DNA of 39,401 nt from Lachnoclostridium sp. UBA3262. Its GTDB lineage: Bacteria > Bacillota > Clostridia > Lachnospirales > Lachnospiraceae. Below are positions 31,665-39,401 of this stretch, piece after piece. Where the stretch lies: the NCBI GenBank assembly GCA_002362575.1, contig DEUM01000003.1, forward strand, positions 1 to 39,401, in the 5' to 3' direction. The notes under the pieces were generated by a model. The model ran no database searches. It was given only the letters and a program-made list of their open reading frames with translations, and was not told the origin of the DNA. The stretch's first letter is position 1. Each line of letters begins with the position of its first letter. Made by a program: the position numbers and the translations under genes.

Positions 31665-33842
31665 TTATTGTTCCCAAAAAAGTTCAATGCTGTCCCCATC
31701 CTGTAACGGTTCCGTAAAATCCTTATCTATACCATTGATACGCGTTATCAGCCGTGTTCCCCCGGCTTTTGACAAATCAAACGGATATACATCAAACACA
31801 TCCACAAATATCGGCTTTTCCTTTGCCGGCATAACAACATTTTCCCCATTAACCGTTACCTGTATTGGTTCTGCGGAAACTCTCGCCGCAGGAGTCGGTT
31901 CCGGGGCAGCCGTATGAGTTCTCTGCTCCAGAACTCCCGGAATCAGCTTGCCGTCAGCTCCAAGCTTTGCCGTGTCAAAAGGAATCCCTTCCATCCAGTC
32001 AGGAAGCGGCTTCAATGGCTGAAGCAATGGATCCTCCTGCATCTGTTTCTCGAAATCCTCCTCTGGCTTTACTTTCTCGTCCTCTGGCACCTCTATCGGC
32101 TTTGGTTTTCGTACAATCGTATCGCCGTCCCTCACCTTTACATTCGGGCCGGCTTCCCTGCCGTTGAGAAGAACAATATCTTCTCCCTCAATACCCGCAA
32201 ATTCAAATACCCGGGAAAGCGTATAATAATCAAACACCTCTATCTTATCATTATCCTTAACGTTATGTGACATCCCCGTCACTGTACCATTTACCTCAAT
32301 CAGCTTCGGGCACAGTATCTTTCTGCCAAATAAGGTAATTGTCATCTCACTTTGACATTCTGATATATCAGAAACCATGAGCTGTCCGCTCTCTCCCTTC
32401 GAAGAAGGAGTAATGAATATCTCGTCCTTATCCTCTACAAGTTCATTCAGGCTGACATCCTTCCCATTCCGCCGGATTATGGCGGCTTCCCCGGCAGTTC
32501 CCTTGACAACCCGTTCCTCACCATTCACTGTATAGTGTATACTGTCTCCGCGGATTGGGAACAAATCTTTCTGGGCAAAGCCGTAACCGACACAGGCATC
32601 CAGCACCGTTACCCTGCCGTTATCATACAGTTTTACACGCTGTTCATTTACCATTACGTGGATAAAATTATTTTTCTGTTCATAAAAATTCATACAGATT
32701 CCTATCGGGGTAACCAACGTGGAGTCCTTCCGGATGCCCTGCTGCTCAAATTCAACATTTGTCAGAACCTCGGCCCCCCGAATCGCTACCCTGTTTTCCG
32801 GCAACTGCAGATATTTTGCCAGCTTCTCCGTAAAGCCCTCATGTTTACCGCCACCACCGACAACAAAGACAGCGCTTACCGTTTTACCGCCATTCAGCTC
32901 AATAATTCTGTCTGCCACGCTTTTCGTTATTTCCTCTACTGCTCCCTCAGAGATAGCAGCAATATCTTCCTTTGTCACCCGGATATTTTCATTAAATATA
33001 TTTTGAAAGGCAACTGATTTGCGCCGTTCACACTCTCTCTTAACGCGCTCTGCCGTCTCAAAATCAACTAAATAATTTTTTGCAATTGCCTCCGTAATTT
33101 CATCTCCTGCCAACGGTATCATACCAAAGGCAATAATACTTCCCTCTTTTACAATCGAAATATCGGAAGTTCCGGCCCCTACATCTACAAGGGCAATATT
33201 TAACAGTCGGAATTTCTCGGGAATCGCTACATTGATTGCTGCAATCGGCTCCAGCGTCAGGCTTGCCACATGAAGACCTGCCTCCTCAACTGCCGCATAC
33301 AGACCGTCTACTACTTCCTCTGGCAAAAATGTCGCAATCAGTTCCACGCCAATTGAATTCGCCGTATGCATCTCAATCATTTCCATCGGATAACCGTTTA
33401 GAAAATATTTGACCGTGGAATATCCAACACAGAAAAAATGCTTTTGCTTGTCTTCCACTTCTTTTCGAATTTCTTCATATGCTTTCTCCACACCCATCAT
33501 ATCAAGAGAACGAATATGATCTTCCACAACCTTTGTTTCCACAGAAAATTCGCAGACCGCATGCACTCTCTTTGTCTTCAGCACCCGGCCGGCAGCGGCA
33601 ATGCTTACCTCTGACAGGCTCTGGTGAATCCGGTTTTCCAATCGGTTTTTAATCTCGGTAATAGTCTTTGCCACAGTTGAAATATCGTGTATCTGACCGT
33701 CTATCACCGCCCGCGTTGTATGTTCGACAGATTCCTGCGCCACCACAACAAAACGGTCTGTACCAACCCGGTAGCCAACCGTTCCCACAATACTTCTCGT
33801 TCCGATATCCAAACCAAATACATATCCTTCGTTGTTATTCAT
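31665..33842 (-). CDS. FtsA-like actin-fold ATPase with long C-terminal extension
   Basis: 725 residues, far longer than usual FtsA (about 400-440). Residues 1-391 contain the actin fold: phosphate loop GLDIGTRSIVGTVGY, second loop ALVDVGAGTSDISIV, and adenosine motif VFVVGGGGKHEGF. An FtsA-type 1C (SHS2) insertion lies at about 80-165. Residues 392-725 are not FtsA. They show three beta-rich units (392-499, 500-578, 657-725) sharing the end pattern VNGxxxxxxxxxLxDGDxI, reminiscent of ThiS/MoaD or TGS-type beta-grasp domains, with a proline-rich linker at 579-656. The C-terminal amphipathic helix of FtsA is missing. It probably polymerises or binds partners at division or sporulation sites, but this is inference. 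ATG 33842 follows AAGGCGG. Confidence 0.85.
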   Translation of the reverse strand: MNNNEGYVFGLDIGTRSIVGTVGYRVGTDRFVVVAQESVEHTTRAVIDGQIHDISTVAKTITEIKNRLENRIHQSLSEVSIAAAGRVLKTKRVHAVCEFSVETKVVEDHIRSLDMMGVEKAYEEIRKEVEDKQKHFFCVGYSTVKYFLNGYPMEMIEMHTANSIGVELIATFLPEEVVDGLYAAVEEAGLHVASLTLEPIAAINVAIPEKFRLLNIALVDVGAGTSDISIVKEGSIIAFGMIPLAGDEITEAIAKNYLVDFETAERVKRECERRKSVAFQNIFNENIRVTKEDIAAISEGAVEEITKSVADRIIELNGGKTVSAVFVVGGGGKHEGFTEKLAKYLQLPENRVAIRGAEVLTNVEFEQQGIRKDSTLVTPIGICMNFYEQKNNFIHVMVNEQRVKLYDNGRVTVLDACVGYGFAQKDLFPIRGDSIHYTVNGEERVVKGTAGEAAIIRRNGKDVSLNELVEDKDEIFITPSSKGESGQLMVSDISECQSEMTITLFGRKILCPKLIEVNGTVTGMSHNVKDNDKIEVFDYYTLSRVFEFAGIEGEDIVLLNGREAGPNVKVRDGDTIVRKPKPIEVPEDEKVKPEEDFEKQMQEDPLLQPLKPLPDWMEGIPFDTAKLGADGKLIPGVLEQRTHTAAPEPTPAARVSAEPIQVTVNGENVVMPAKEKPIFVDVFDVYPFDLSKAGGTRLITRINGIDKDFTEPLQDGDSIELFWEQ

Positions 33843-33896
33843 AAGTTCCGCCTTATTTCCCCGTATCTTCTATATATTTCAAAACCTACTCTTTTT

Positions 33897-33925
33897 ATTA
33901 TAACACAAAGTCTATAATATGCCTA
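33897..33925 (-). promoter_or_regulatory. Promoter of the FtsA-like gene
   Basis: Consensus TATAAT at 33897-33902 on the minus strand, preceded by TGT (extended -10), and TAGGCA 17 bases upstream (33920-33925), a 4 of 6 match. It lies at the end of coaE, so the FtsA-like gene may also be expressed apart from polA-coaE. Confidence 0.62.
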
Positions 33926-34493
33926 GTAATTGTTTTATCTGAATTTGTAAATCCCGCAATGTACCATCATTATGTATTATTTTATCACAGCGCCTTGTCA
34001 GTTCTTCGTCACTAAGCTGCTTTGACATGATTGCCTCCGCTTTTTTTACCGAATATCCCCGCGTCTCTGTCAGACGACGGATTCGTGTTTCCCGTTCTGC
34101 CGTCACTCCCCAAATCTGCTGGCAGAGGGAATAACAGCCGGTTTCAAACAGCAAGGCGGTCTCTATGACAATAAGCGGGTCTTTTCCCCATTCTTCCAGT
34201 TTCTGCCGGATTACCCGAAACACATACGGATGAATGATAGCATTTAACTGCCGCAGTTTTTCATCATCGGCATAGACAATTTCCGCCAGTGCCGTACGGT
34301 TTATGGTATGATCCGGCTGAAGAATATGGCTGCCAAATAAGTCGCCGATTTCCTCATATGCCGTATTGCCCGGACTCATCGCTGTATGACCTATCTCATC
34401 GGCAATCAGTGTTCTTGCCTGATATTCTTTTTCTAAAAGTTCTACAACTGTAGATTTACCGCTTCCCACGCCGCCTGTAATGCCGATAACCAT
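33912..34493 (-). CDS. coaE: Dephospho-CoA kinase
   Basis: 193 residues from ATG 34493 (MVIGITGGVGSGKST). The preceding ATG at 34505 is part of the GGAGGGG ribosome binding site. The Walker A is GGVGSGKST. The family motifs LIADEIGHTAMSPG, IHPYVFRVIRQKL and LIVIETALLFETG follow, and the lid RIRRLTETRGYS is present. It phosphorylates dephospho-CoA in the last step of CoA synthesis. The gene lies 26 bases after polA, the same order found in many Firmicutes. Confidence 0.95.
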   Translation of the reverse strand: MVIGITGGVGSGKSTVVELLEKEYQARTLIADEIGHTAMSPGNTAYEEIGDLFGSHILQPDHTINRTALAEIVYADDEKLRQLNAIIHPYVFRVIRQKLEEWGKDPLIVIETALLFETGCYSLCQQIWGVTAERETRIRRLTETRGYSVKKAEAIMSKQLSDEELTRRCDKIIHNDGTLRDLQIQIKQLLGIL

Positions 34494-34519
34494 TTTCCCC
34501 TCCATTCGTACACGTCAGG

Positions 34520-37222
34520 CTACTTTGCCTCGTACCAATTTCTGCCCCGCTTCACTTCAGCGATGAGTGGAACGGAGAGTTCACATGCATGAACCATTTC
34601 TTCTTCCAGTATTTTTGTTACGGCTTCTATCTCGTCCTCTGCCGTCTCTATCAATAACTCATCATGAATCTGAAGTATCAGCCTTGACTTATAATGATTC
34701 TCCCGCAGCTTATGATTCACACGAATCATGGCGATTTTAATAATATCCGCAGCTGTTCCCTGAATCGGTGAATTCATAGCGATACGCTCCCCAAACTGTC
34801 GCTGCATAAAGTTTTTTGCCTTTAATTCGGGTATTGGTCTGCGCCTGCCAAACATAGATGTCACATACCCCTTGTTTTTGCCTGTCTCAACCAGTTCATC
34901 CATAAACGCCTTCACGCGGGGATACGTTTCAAAATAATTTTCTATATATTTTTCTGCTTCTTTCTTTGTAATGTTCAAATCTCTGGAAAGCCCAAAGCCG
35001 CTAATTCCATATACAATACCAAAATTAACTGCTTTGGCGTTTCGCCTCTGGAGGTCTGTAACCTCATCATACGGCGTATGGAATACAAGTGAAGCCGTTG
35101 TCCTGTGAACATCCGCATTTTCCCTGTATGCCTCAATCAGCCGCTCGTCTCCCGACATATGTGCCAGAACACGAAGCTCAATCTGAGAGTAGTCGGCGTC
35201 CAGAAAGACATATCCTTCCTCTGGGACAAACACTTTCCGAATCTCACGTCCAAGCTCCATCCGAATTGGAATATTCTGCAGGTTCGGCTCTGTACTGCTC
35301 AGTCTCCCGGTAGCCGTAATATTCTGATTAAAAGTTGTATGAATTCTCCCATCCTGTTCGTCAATGTATGAGTCCAGACCGTCCGCATAGGTGGATTTTA
35401 ACTTAGCAAGCTGGCGATACTCTAAAATCATTTCGATAATCGGATCCTCAAACCGAAGTTTTTCCAGAACCTCCGCCGAAGTGGAATATCCCGTCTTTGT
35501 CTTCCGTCCATATGGCATCCGCATCTTGTCAAATAAAATGGTTCCCAGCTGCTTCGGTGAATTGATATTAAATTCCTCGCCCGCCCGCTCATAGATATCC
35601 TGCTCTAACTCGGCAATCCGGCTTCCAAGCCGCTGTCCATATTCCTTCAGGGCTTCTCTCTGCAGGAGAATCCCCCATTTTTCCATATCATACAGAGTAA
35701 AAACAAGCGGCATTTCAATATCATGGAACAAATCAAAAGATTTCATCTTTTTCAGTTCTCTTTGCAATGACGGATAACTCAGAACGTTTACCAGTGCACA
35801 GTAACAGCAGTAACGTATCATATCATCTTCGTGTTCTGCAAAAGCGGCCTCCGGCAGCGCCTTGCCAAATACCTGAGCATAAGAAAACATCGAAACCCCG
35901 GCATATGTGTCGGCAATGTCTTCCTCCGCAAAGCTTTTTTGCACCGGATTTATGAGATACGCCGCCACATTTGTATCAAACGAGTTCTCCACATCCAGCT
36001 CCGCAAAAAAATCAAGCTGCGCTTTCACATCATTGGCAACAAGAGGAGTAGAATCTCCTGCCAGTTTCATTAAGTCTCCTATGACATCGCCCTCTGACAG
36101 ACCTTTACCCATTTTACAAAAACAAATATTTTCTTTGTCCGCCGCAACAGCAATGCCTAAAAGACGGCTGGCATTTTCTGACATAAACAATGTCATCTGC
36201 CCATTTCCATCCTGCGCCGTGTCTGATTTTTTTCGAAATACCGTCTTGATACCTAGCGGTTTTTCTTTTTTCAGGTTCTTAGAAAAATTGTCCCACTCTT
36301 TCTTTTCCGTTATCGTCTGAAAGCTTTTCTCTATCTTCTTATCCGCTCCGGTATCATCCGAAAAACGGTTTAAAATTGACTTGATATCCAATGTCTGAAT
36401 CAGATGATAGGCTTTCTCATTATACATATCCCCGACCAGACACTGTTCCATCGAAACGCCCAGTCTGCAGTCCGTTTTAATCGTAGCCAGTGTTTTACTC
36501 ATTTTGGCAAGTGAAATGTTATTTTTTACTGCCTCTCTTGCCCGGTTCGGTGTAATCTCCTCGACATGGGCGATAGCGTTTTCTACCGTGCCAAACACGG
36601 TCAGTATTTTTACCGCTGTCTTTTCCCCGACTCCCGGCACGCCCGGAATATTGTCAGAAGAATCTCCCATGAGCCCCTTTAAGTCAATAATCTGCGACGG
36701 TGTCACGCCGTATTTTTCGATTACCTGTGCCGTATAGTAATCCTCGACCATTGTTTTACCGCCCTTTGTCTTTGGAATCCTGACTTTTATTTTATCTGTC
36801 GCAAGCTGAAGCAAATCCCTGTCGCCTGACACGACAGAAACCGTATATCCTTCTTTTTCTCCTTTTTTCGCCATCGTCCCAAGAATATCATCCGCCTCAA
36901 TGCCTGCCTGTGAAAATATCATAATATTCATGGCCTGCAGGACATCCTTCAGTACCGGTATCTGCTCCCGCAGCTCCTCCGGCATTGGCTTTCTCGTCCC
37001 CTTGTATTCCTCATACATCTTGTGACGGAATGTCGGCTCTTTTTGGTCGAAGGCAACTAATATGTGGCTGGGTTCTTCCTCCTCCATAACTTTAAACATG
37101 ATATTTAGAAATCCATAAATCGCATTGGTATGCAAGCCCTCCCTGTTCGTCAACTCCGGGACACCATAAAAGGCACGGTTTACAATACTATTTCCGTCAA
37201 TTAAAACCAGTTTGTTTTCCAA
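34520..37222 (-). CDS. polA: DNA polymerase I
   Basis: 900 residues. The N-terminal 5'-3' exonuclease (about 1-290) starts LVLIDGNSIVNRAFYGVPEL and has GDRDLLQL and GLMGDSSDNIPGVPGVGEKT. The middle domain (about 310-490) lacks the acidic residues of the proofreading site: no DTE motif is seen, and the position of the second Asp reads VANDVKAQLDF. The polymerase domain is intact: motif A DADYSQIELRVLAH, O-helix RRNAKAVNFGIVYG, motif C LQIHDELLIE. The start is TTG 37222 with AAGGA about nine bases upstream. It acts in Okazaki fragment processing and repair, presumably without proofreading as in Bacillus PolA. Confidence 0.97.
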   Translation of the reverse strand: MENKLVLIDGNSIVNRAFYGVPELTNREGLHTNAIYGFLNIMFKVMEEEEPSHILVAFDQKEPTFRHKMYEEYKGTRKPMPEELREQIPVLKDVLQAMNIMIFSQAGIEADDILGTMAKKGEKEGYTVSVVSGDRDLLQLATDKIKVRIPKTKGGKTMVEDYYTAQVIEKYGVTPSQIIDLKGLMGDSSDNIPGVPGVGEKTAVKILTVFGTVENAIAHVEEITPNRAREAVKNNISLAKMSKTLATIKTDCRLGVSMEQCLVGDMYNEKAYHLIQTLDIKSILNRFSDDTGADKKIEKSFQTITEKKEWDNFSKNLKKEKPLGIKTVFRKKSDTAQDGNGQMTLFMSENASRLLGIAVAADKENICFCKMGKGLSEGDVIGDLMKLAGDSTPLVANDVKAQLDFFAELDVENSFDTNVAAYLINPVQKSFAEEDIADTYAGVSMFSYAQVFGKALPEAAFAEHEDDMIRYCCYCALVNVLSYPSLQRELKKMKSFDLFHDIEMPLVFTLYDMEKWGILLQREALKEYGQRLGSRIAELEQDIYERAGEEFNINSPKQLGTILFDKMRMPYGRKTKTGYSTSAEVLEKLRFEDPIIEMILEYRQLAKLKSTYADGLDSYIDEQDGRIHTTFNQNITATGRLSSTEPNLQNIPIRMELGREIRKVFVPEEGYVFLDADYSQIELRVLAHMSGDERLIEAYRENADVHRTTASLVFHTPYDEVTDLQRRNAKAVNFGIVYGISGFGLSRDLNITKKEAEKYIENYFETYPRVKAFMDELVETGKNKGYVTSMFGRRRPIPELKAKNFMQRQFGERIAMNSPIQGTAADIIKIAMIRVNHKLRENHYKSRLILQIHDELLIETAEDEIEAVTKILEEEMVHACELSVPLIAEVKRGRNWYEAK

Positions 37223-37237
37223 AATCCTATTTCCTTC

Positions 37238-37492
37238 CTATCTCTCTGTCGGCAGCTTTCCACATTTGACACATCGGATATTCTCTGACGTGTTAATAGC
37301 TTCGCAGTGCGGGCATATCCAGTTATTGATAACCGTCCGTTTTTCCTCCGGCTTTTTCTTTTCCACCTTTGTTACCGGAGCATGATAATCTCCCATCTCC
37401 TCGTGTGCCTCAAGAACTCCCTTCCTGACAGCTTCCTTGATTAAAAAATATCCAAACGTTAAACCAAGTACCCACAAAATAATTTCTAACAT
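37238..37492 (-). CDS. Small membrane protein with zinc ribbon
   Basis: 84 residues. One N-terminal membrane helix (MLEIILWVLGLTFGYFLIKE), a Lys/Glu-rich linker and a C-terminal zinc ribbon (WICPHCEAINTSENIRCVKC) with two CxxC knuckles. The family is not named. It lies 15 bases upstream of polA and 18 bases downstream of the surface protein, so it shares their transcript. A membrane-anchored ribbon may bind RNA or protein; no further function can be read. Confidence 0.78.
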   Translation of the reverse strand: MLEIILWVLGLTFGYFLIKEAVRKGVLEAHEEMGDYHAPVTKVEKKKPEEKRTVINNWICPHCEAINTSENIRCVKCGKLPTER

Positions 37493-37510
37493 AATGTCTG
37501 CTTCCCTGTA

Positions 37511-39401
37511 TTATTTAAGTTTAATTTTCTTTACGCCGCTGTAAGCGCTCAGATAGCTCTTTCCTTTTTTTGTCTGGTACGCCTTCACACGAACATAGTA
37601 CGTTGACTTTTTCTTTAAGGAATAGACGCCGAAATTATTCCCTGTCGTAACGTATTTCTGCGTCTTTGACTTACTAAAAGAACGTGCTGTCGATACAAAT
37701 ACCTGATACCCCTTTACTTTCCATTTCGAAGATAATGTGAACTTAAAGGAAGTCTTTTTTCTCTTAATCTTTTTTATTTTAGGCTTTGACGGCACAATGG
37801 AAAAACGCAGGGTACGCTTTCCTGTATAATTCCCTTTTCCACGGACAATAATCTTTGCCCTGCCAATTTCCTTATTGTTTTTGTACTGAACGGTGTAATC
37901 ACGGTTTTTCTTCATTTTTACATCACCGTTTTTTAGTACAAGTCCTGCCGTCACATTTTTATTTTTAAACGCCTTTACTTTTTTATACTTACAGGTAACG
38001 CTTTTTACTGATTTCTTCTTAATCCGATACGTTACCTTTACCGTTCCTTTATAATTTCCGACGCCCTTTATCTTAACCGTAGCCTTTCCCAGTTTTTTAT
38101 TATTGGCATAGGAAAGCTTATAATCCTTCCCCATGGTCAGTTTCTTTTTGCCATCCTTTAATTTCACGTTATTCTTAATGGCTTTTCCCTTATATGCCAC
38201 TGACTTAGACACCTTTACCATGCTCTTTTTCAATGCCTTTTTAAACACCGGTACCTTCACACGCACAATTACTGTTTTGTACACCTTCGTGTCGGCAGGA
38301 ACAAATCTGGCACGGTAACCGGAATTTCCATACACAGGAACAATTGAACTGTCCACCCAGCTCCACTGTGCCGGAAGCTTAATCGAAGACAGCTTCCGCG
38401 TTGGAGAATACACTGCCCCCGCTATAACCGGCAGCTTATAGGTCGGCATCAGTTTCGGCACAAATGTCGTTGTGCCGCCAGCTGCATATCCAGAATAATT
38501 TTCTGCCGTCACACAGACGATAATCCGTGAGCCGATATCTGCTCTTGTAACTTTATAAGTTCTTGAAGTTGCTCCGGCAATCGGTACTGCATCATCGTCT
38601 ATCGTTGTGATTTCATCCTCATCCTCTGCCATCTTGTGAACGGAGGCGATTTCTATTTCATCCTCGTCGTCTTCATCTTCGCCGTCATCCTCATCATCGT
38701 CATCTTCGTCATCTTCGGCTTCCAAGTCATCCTCTTTCTCACCGCCTGTTTCATCCACTACCTCATTGAGTGCAGACTCATCTCCTTTCAGATTGATTCG
38801 GTACCACTGGAAACTGAGGTCTCCTGTATCCTTGGATTGAAGGTTTTCTTTTGCCGTCAGCGTAGAGTCCACCTTCACATCACCCGCGATGTCGACCTCC
38901 CCTTCCAGTACCATCTTATCCGTCTCAAAATCCATTTCTGCTACTTCTTTTGACCGATTTCCTGCCGCATCCACTAAAACTGCATAGACAGTATATTTTG
39001 TCTCCGGCGTCATGCCTTTGAAATGCAGCTCCATTTCCTTATCTGCCTCCAGACGCCCATAGCCAACAATGCCCTGACCGGATGTCACCGCTTCTAATAC
39101 ATCATCGGGTTTCACATCAGCTGGCGCATACTCCGCCGGCACAACCATATAATAATACATTCCCGGTTCATTTCCAACGATAATGCCTTCCGCCGTCACA
39201 TCTGCAGTGTCTCCCACAAGACTAAGCTTACTCTCAGGAGGCGTCGTATCGACATTTATGATAACTTTCTTTGGCGTCTGGTCGATTGCTCCTCTTGTAT
39301 TATCCTCAAAATTGGAACGGAGATAATAGGTAAATATGTTTTCGCCTTCCTTTAATTTCTCTGATTCCTCTGATTCATTTGTTTCCCCCATTTTTATTGT
39401 T
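37511..39401 (-). CDS. Large surface protein, N terminus beyond window
   Basis: At least 630 residues; the frame is open to the right edge. The first visible ATG (39391) has no ribosome binding site or signal peptide, so the real start lies outside. Counting from that Met: Ig/fibronectin-like region 40-155 (TKYTVYAVLVDAAGNRS), a second Ig-like domain from about 165 to 310 split by an acidic block at 217-267, two related 75-residue repeats at 384-457 and 458-533 (KDYKLSYANNKKLGKATVKI and RDYTVQYKNNKEIGRAKIIV), and a C-terminal fibronectin type III-like domain at 534-626. The last 240 residues are very lysine-rich. No sortase motif or membrane anchor is seen at the C terminus. Probably a secreted or wall-associated adhesin-like protein. 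Confidence 0.8.
   Translation of the reverse strand, partial: TIKMGETNESEESEKLKEGENIFTYYLRSNFEDNTRGAIDQTPKKVIINVDTTPPESKLSLVGDTADVTAEGIIVGNEPGMYYYMVVPAEYAPADVKPDDVLEAVTSGQGIVGYGRLEADKEMELHFKGMTPETKYTVYAVLVDAAGNRSKEVAEMDFETDKMVLEGEVDIAGDVKVDSTLTAKENLQSKDTGDLSFQWYRINLKGDESALNEVVDETGGEKEDDLEAEDDEDDDDEDDGEDEDDEDEIEIASVHKMAEDEDEITTIDDDAVPIAGATSRTYKVTRADIGSRIIVCVTAENYSGYAAGGTTTFVPKLMPTYKLPVIAGAVYSPTRKLSSIKLPAQWSWVDSSIVPVYGNSGYRARFVPADTKVYKTVIVRVKVPVFKKALKKSMVKVSKSVAYKGKAIKNNVKLKDGKKKLTMGKDYKLSYANNKKLGKATVKIKGVGNYKGTVKVTYRIKKKSVKSVTCKYKKVKAFKNKNVTAGLVLKNGDVKMKKNRDYTVQYKNNKEIGRAKIIVRGKGNYTGKRTLRFSIVPSKPKIKKIKRKKTSFKFTLSSKWKVKGYQVFVSTARSFSKSKTQKYVTTGNNFGVYSLKKKSTYYVRVKAYQTKKGKSYLSAYSGVKKIKLK
38591..38743 (-). 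repeat. Low-complexity Asp/Glu-coding trinucleotide tract
   Basis: Stretch coding for mostly Asp and Glu, made of GAT, GAC, GAA and GAG codons, with the plus strand reading as an irregular run of TCN triplets. It codes for residues 217-267 (counted from the Met at 39391) of the surface protein. Such tracts can change length by slippage. Confidence 0.7.

Noticed and set aside
32535..33017. Plus-strand 160-residue reading frame inside the FtsA-like gene
   Set aside because: Antisense to the actin-fold core, no initiation signal, no recognisable domain.
35907..36320. Plus-strand 137-residue reading frame inside polA
   Set aside because: Antisense shadow of a highly conserved gene, with Ser/Phe-rich composition typical of such shadows.

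Overview
The window looks like chromosome of an anaerobic, probably spore-forming Clostridia member, most likely Lachnospiraceae. Supporting signs are a spoIIM homologue beside a NUDIX gene, the GGGtGRT/NifU-like pair, the UPF0237/UPF0210 pair, Gram-positive lipoproteins, lysine-rich exported proteins with Ig-like domains, strong AGGAGG ribosome binding sites and several TTG or GTG starts. No rRNA, tRNA, CRISPR array, integrase or transposase was seen. All genes run on the minus strand except two: an aldolase-like enzyme (15239-16216) and DAHP synthase (23202-24230). Each of these faces a minus-strand operon across divergent promoters.

Layout from the left edge. (1) Positions 1-4390 form a visibly AT-rich accessory segment. 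It holds a run of lipoproteins (one cut by the window edge, one broken by two frameshifts), two unrecognised cytosolic proteins and a RelE/ParE toxin with a 52-residue antitoxin. The toxin-antitoxin unit lies between two copies of a duplicated intergenic sequence containing a hairpin and a promoter. (2) 4403-6136 is the GGGtGRT protein and its NifU-like scaffold partner, with a clear own promoter. (3) 6200-10787 holds a hexapeptide-repeat protein, an exported Big_2 protein, topoisomerase III and a LUD-domain protein. (4) 10890-15077 is purM-purN-purD-glyA, a purine and one-carbon operon with a near-consensus promoter and a terminator hairpin. (5) 15239-16216 is the divergent aldolase-like gene. 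(6) 16304-23043 is an operon for a Gld-type ABC exporter (ATPase, permease, GldG-like protein, DUF4340 protein), followed by cysS and a small lipoprotein, ending at a bidirectional terminator. (7) 23202-24230 is DAHP synthase. (8) 24268-26025 is a small exported basic protein and a class Ic aspartate aminotransferase. (9) 26158-39401 is a tightly packed minus-strand series: a large surface protein (cut by the right edge), a zinc-ribbon membrane protein, polA, coaE, an FtsA-like protein with a long C-terminal extension, a GGDEF protein, a metallo-beta-lactamase-fold hydrolase, the ACT and PFL/UPF0210 proteins, a NUDIX hydrolase and SpoIIM, closed by a hairpin at 26132-26156.

Most of the window is ordinary housekeeping DNA. 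The parts most worth a second look are the duplicated hairpin-promoter element around the toxin-antitoxin module, the lipoprotein array with a decaying member, the GGGtGRT/NifU-like pair of unknown function, the FtsA-like protein with three beta-grasp-like repeats in place of the usual membrane-targeting tail, and an acidic low-complexity block inside an Ig-like domain of the surface protein. No intergenic stretch exceeds 300 bases. The two longest (3420-3668 and 4176-4402) are the duplicated element.
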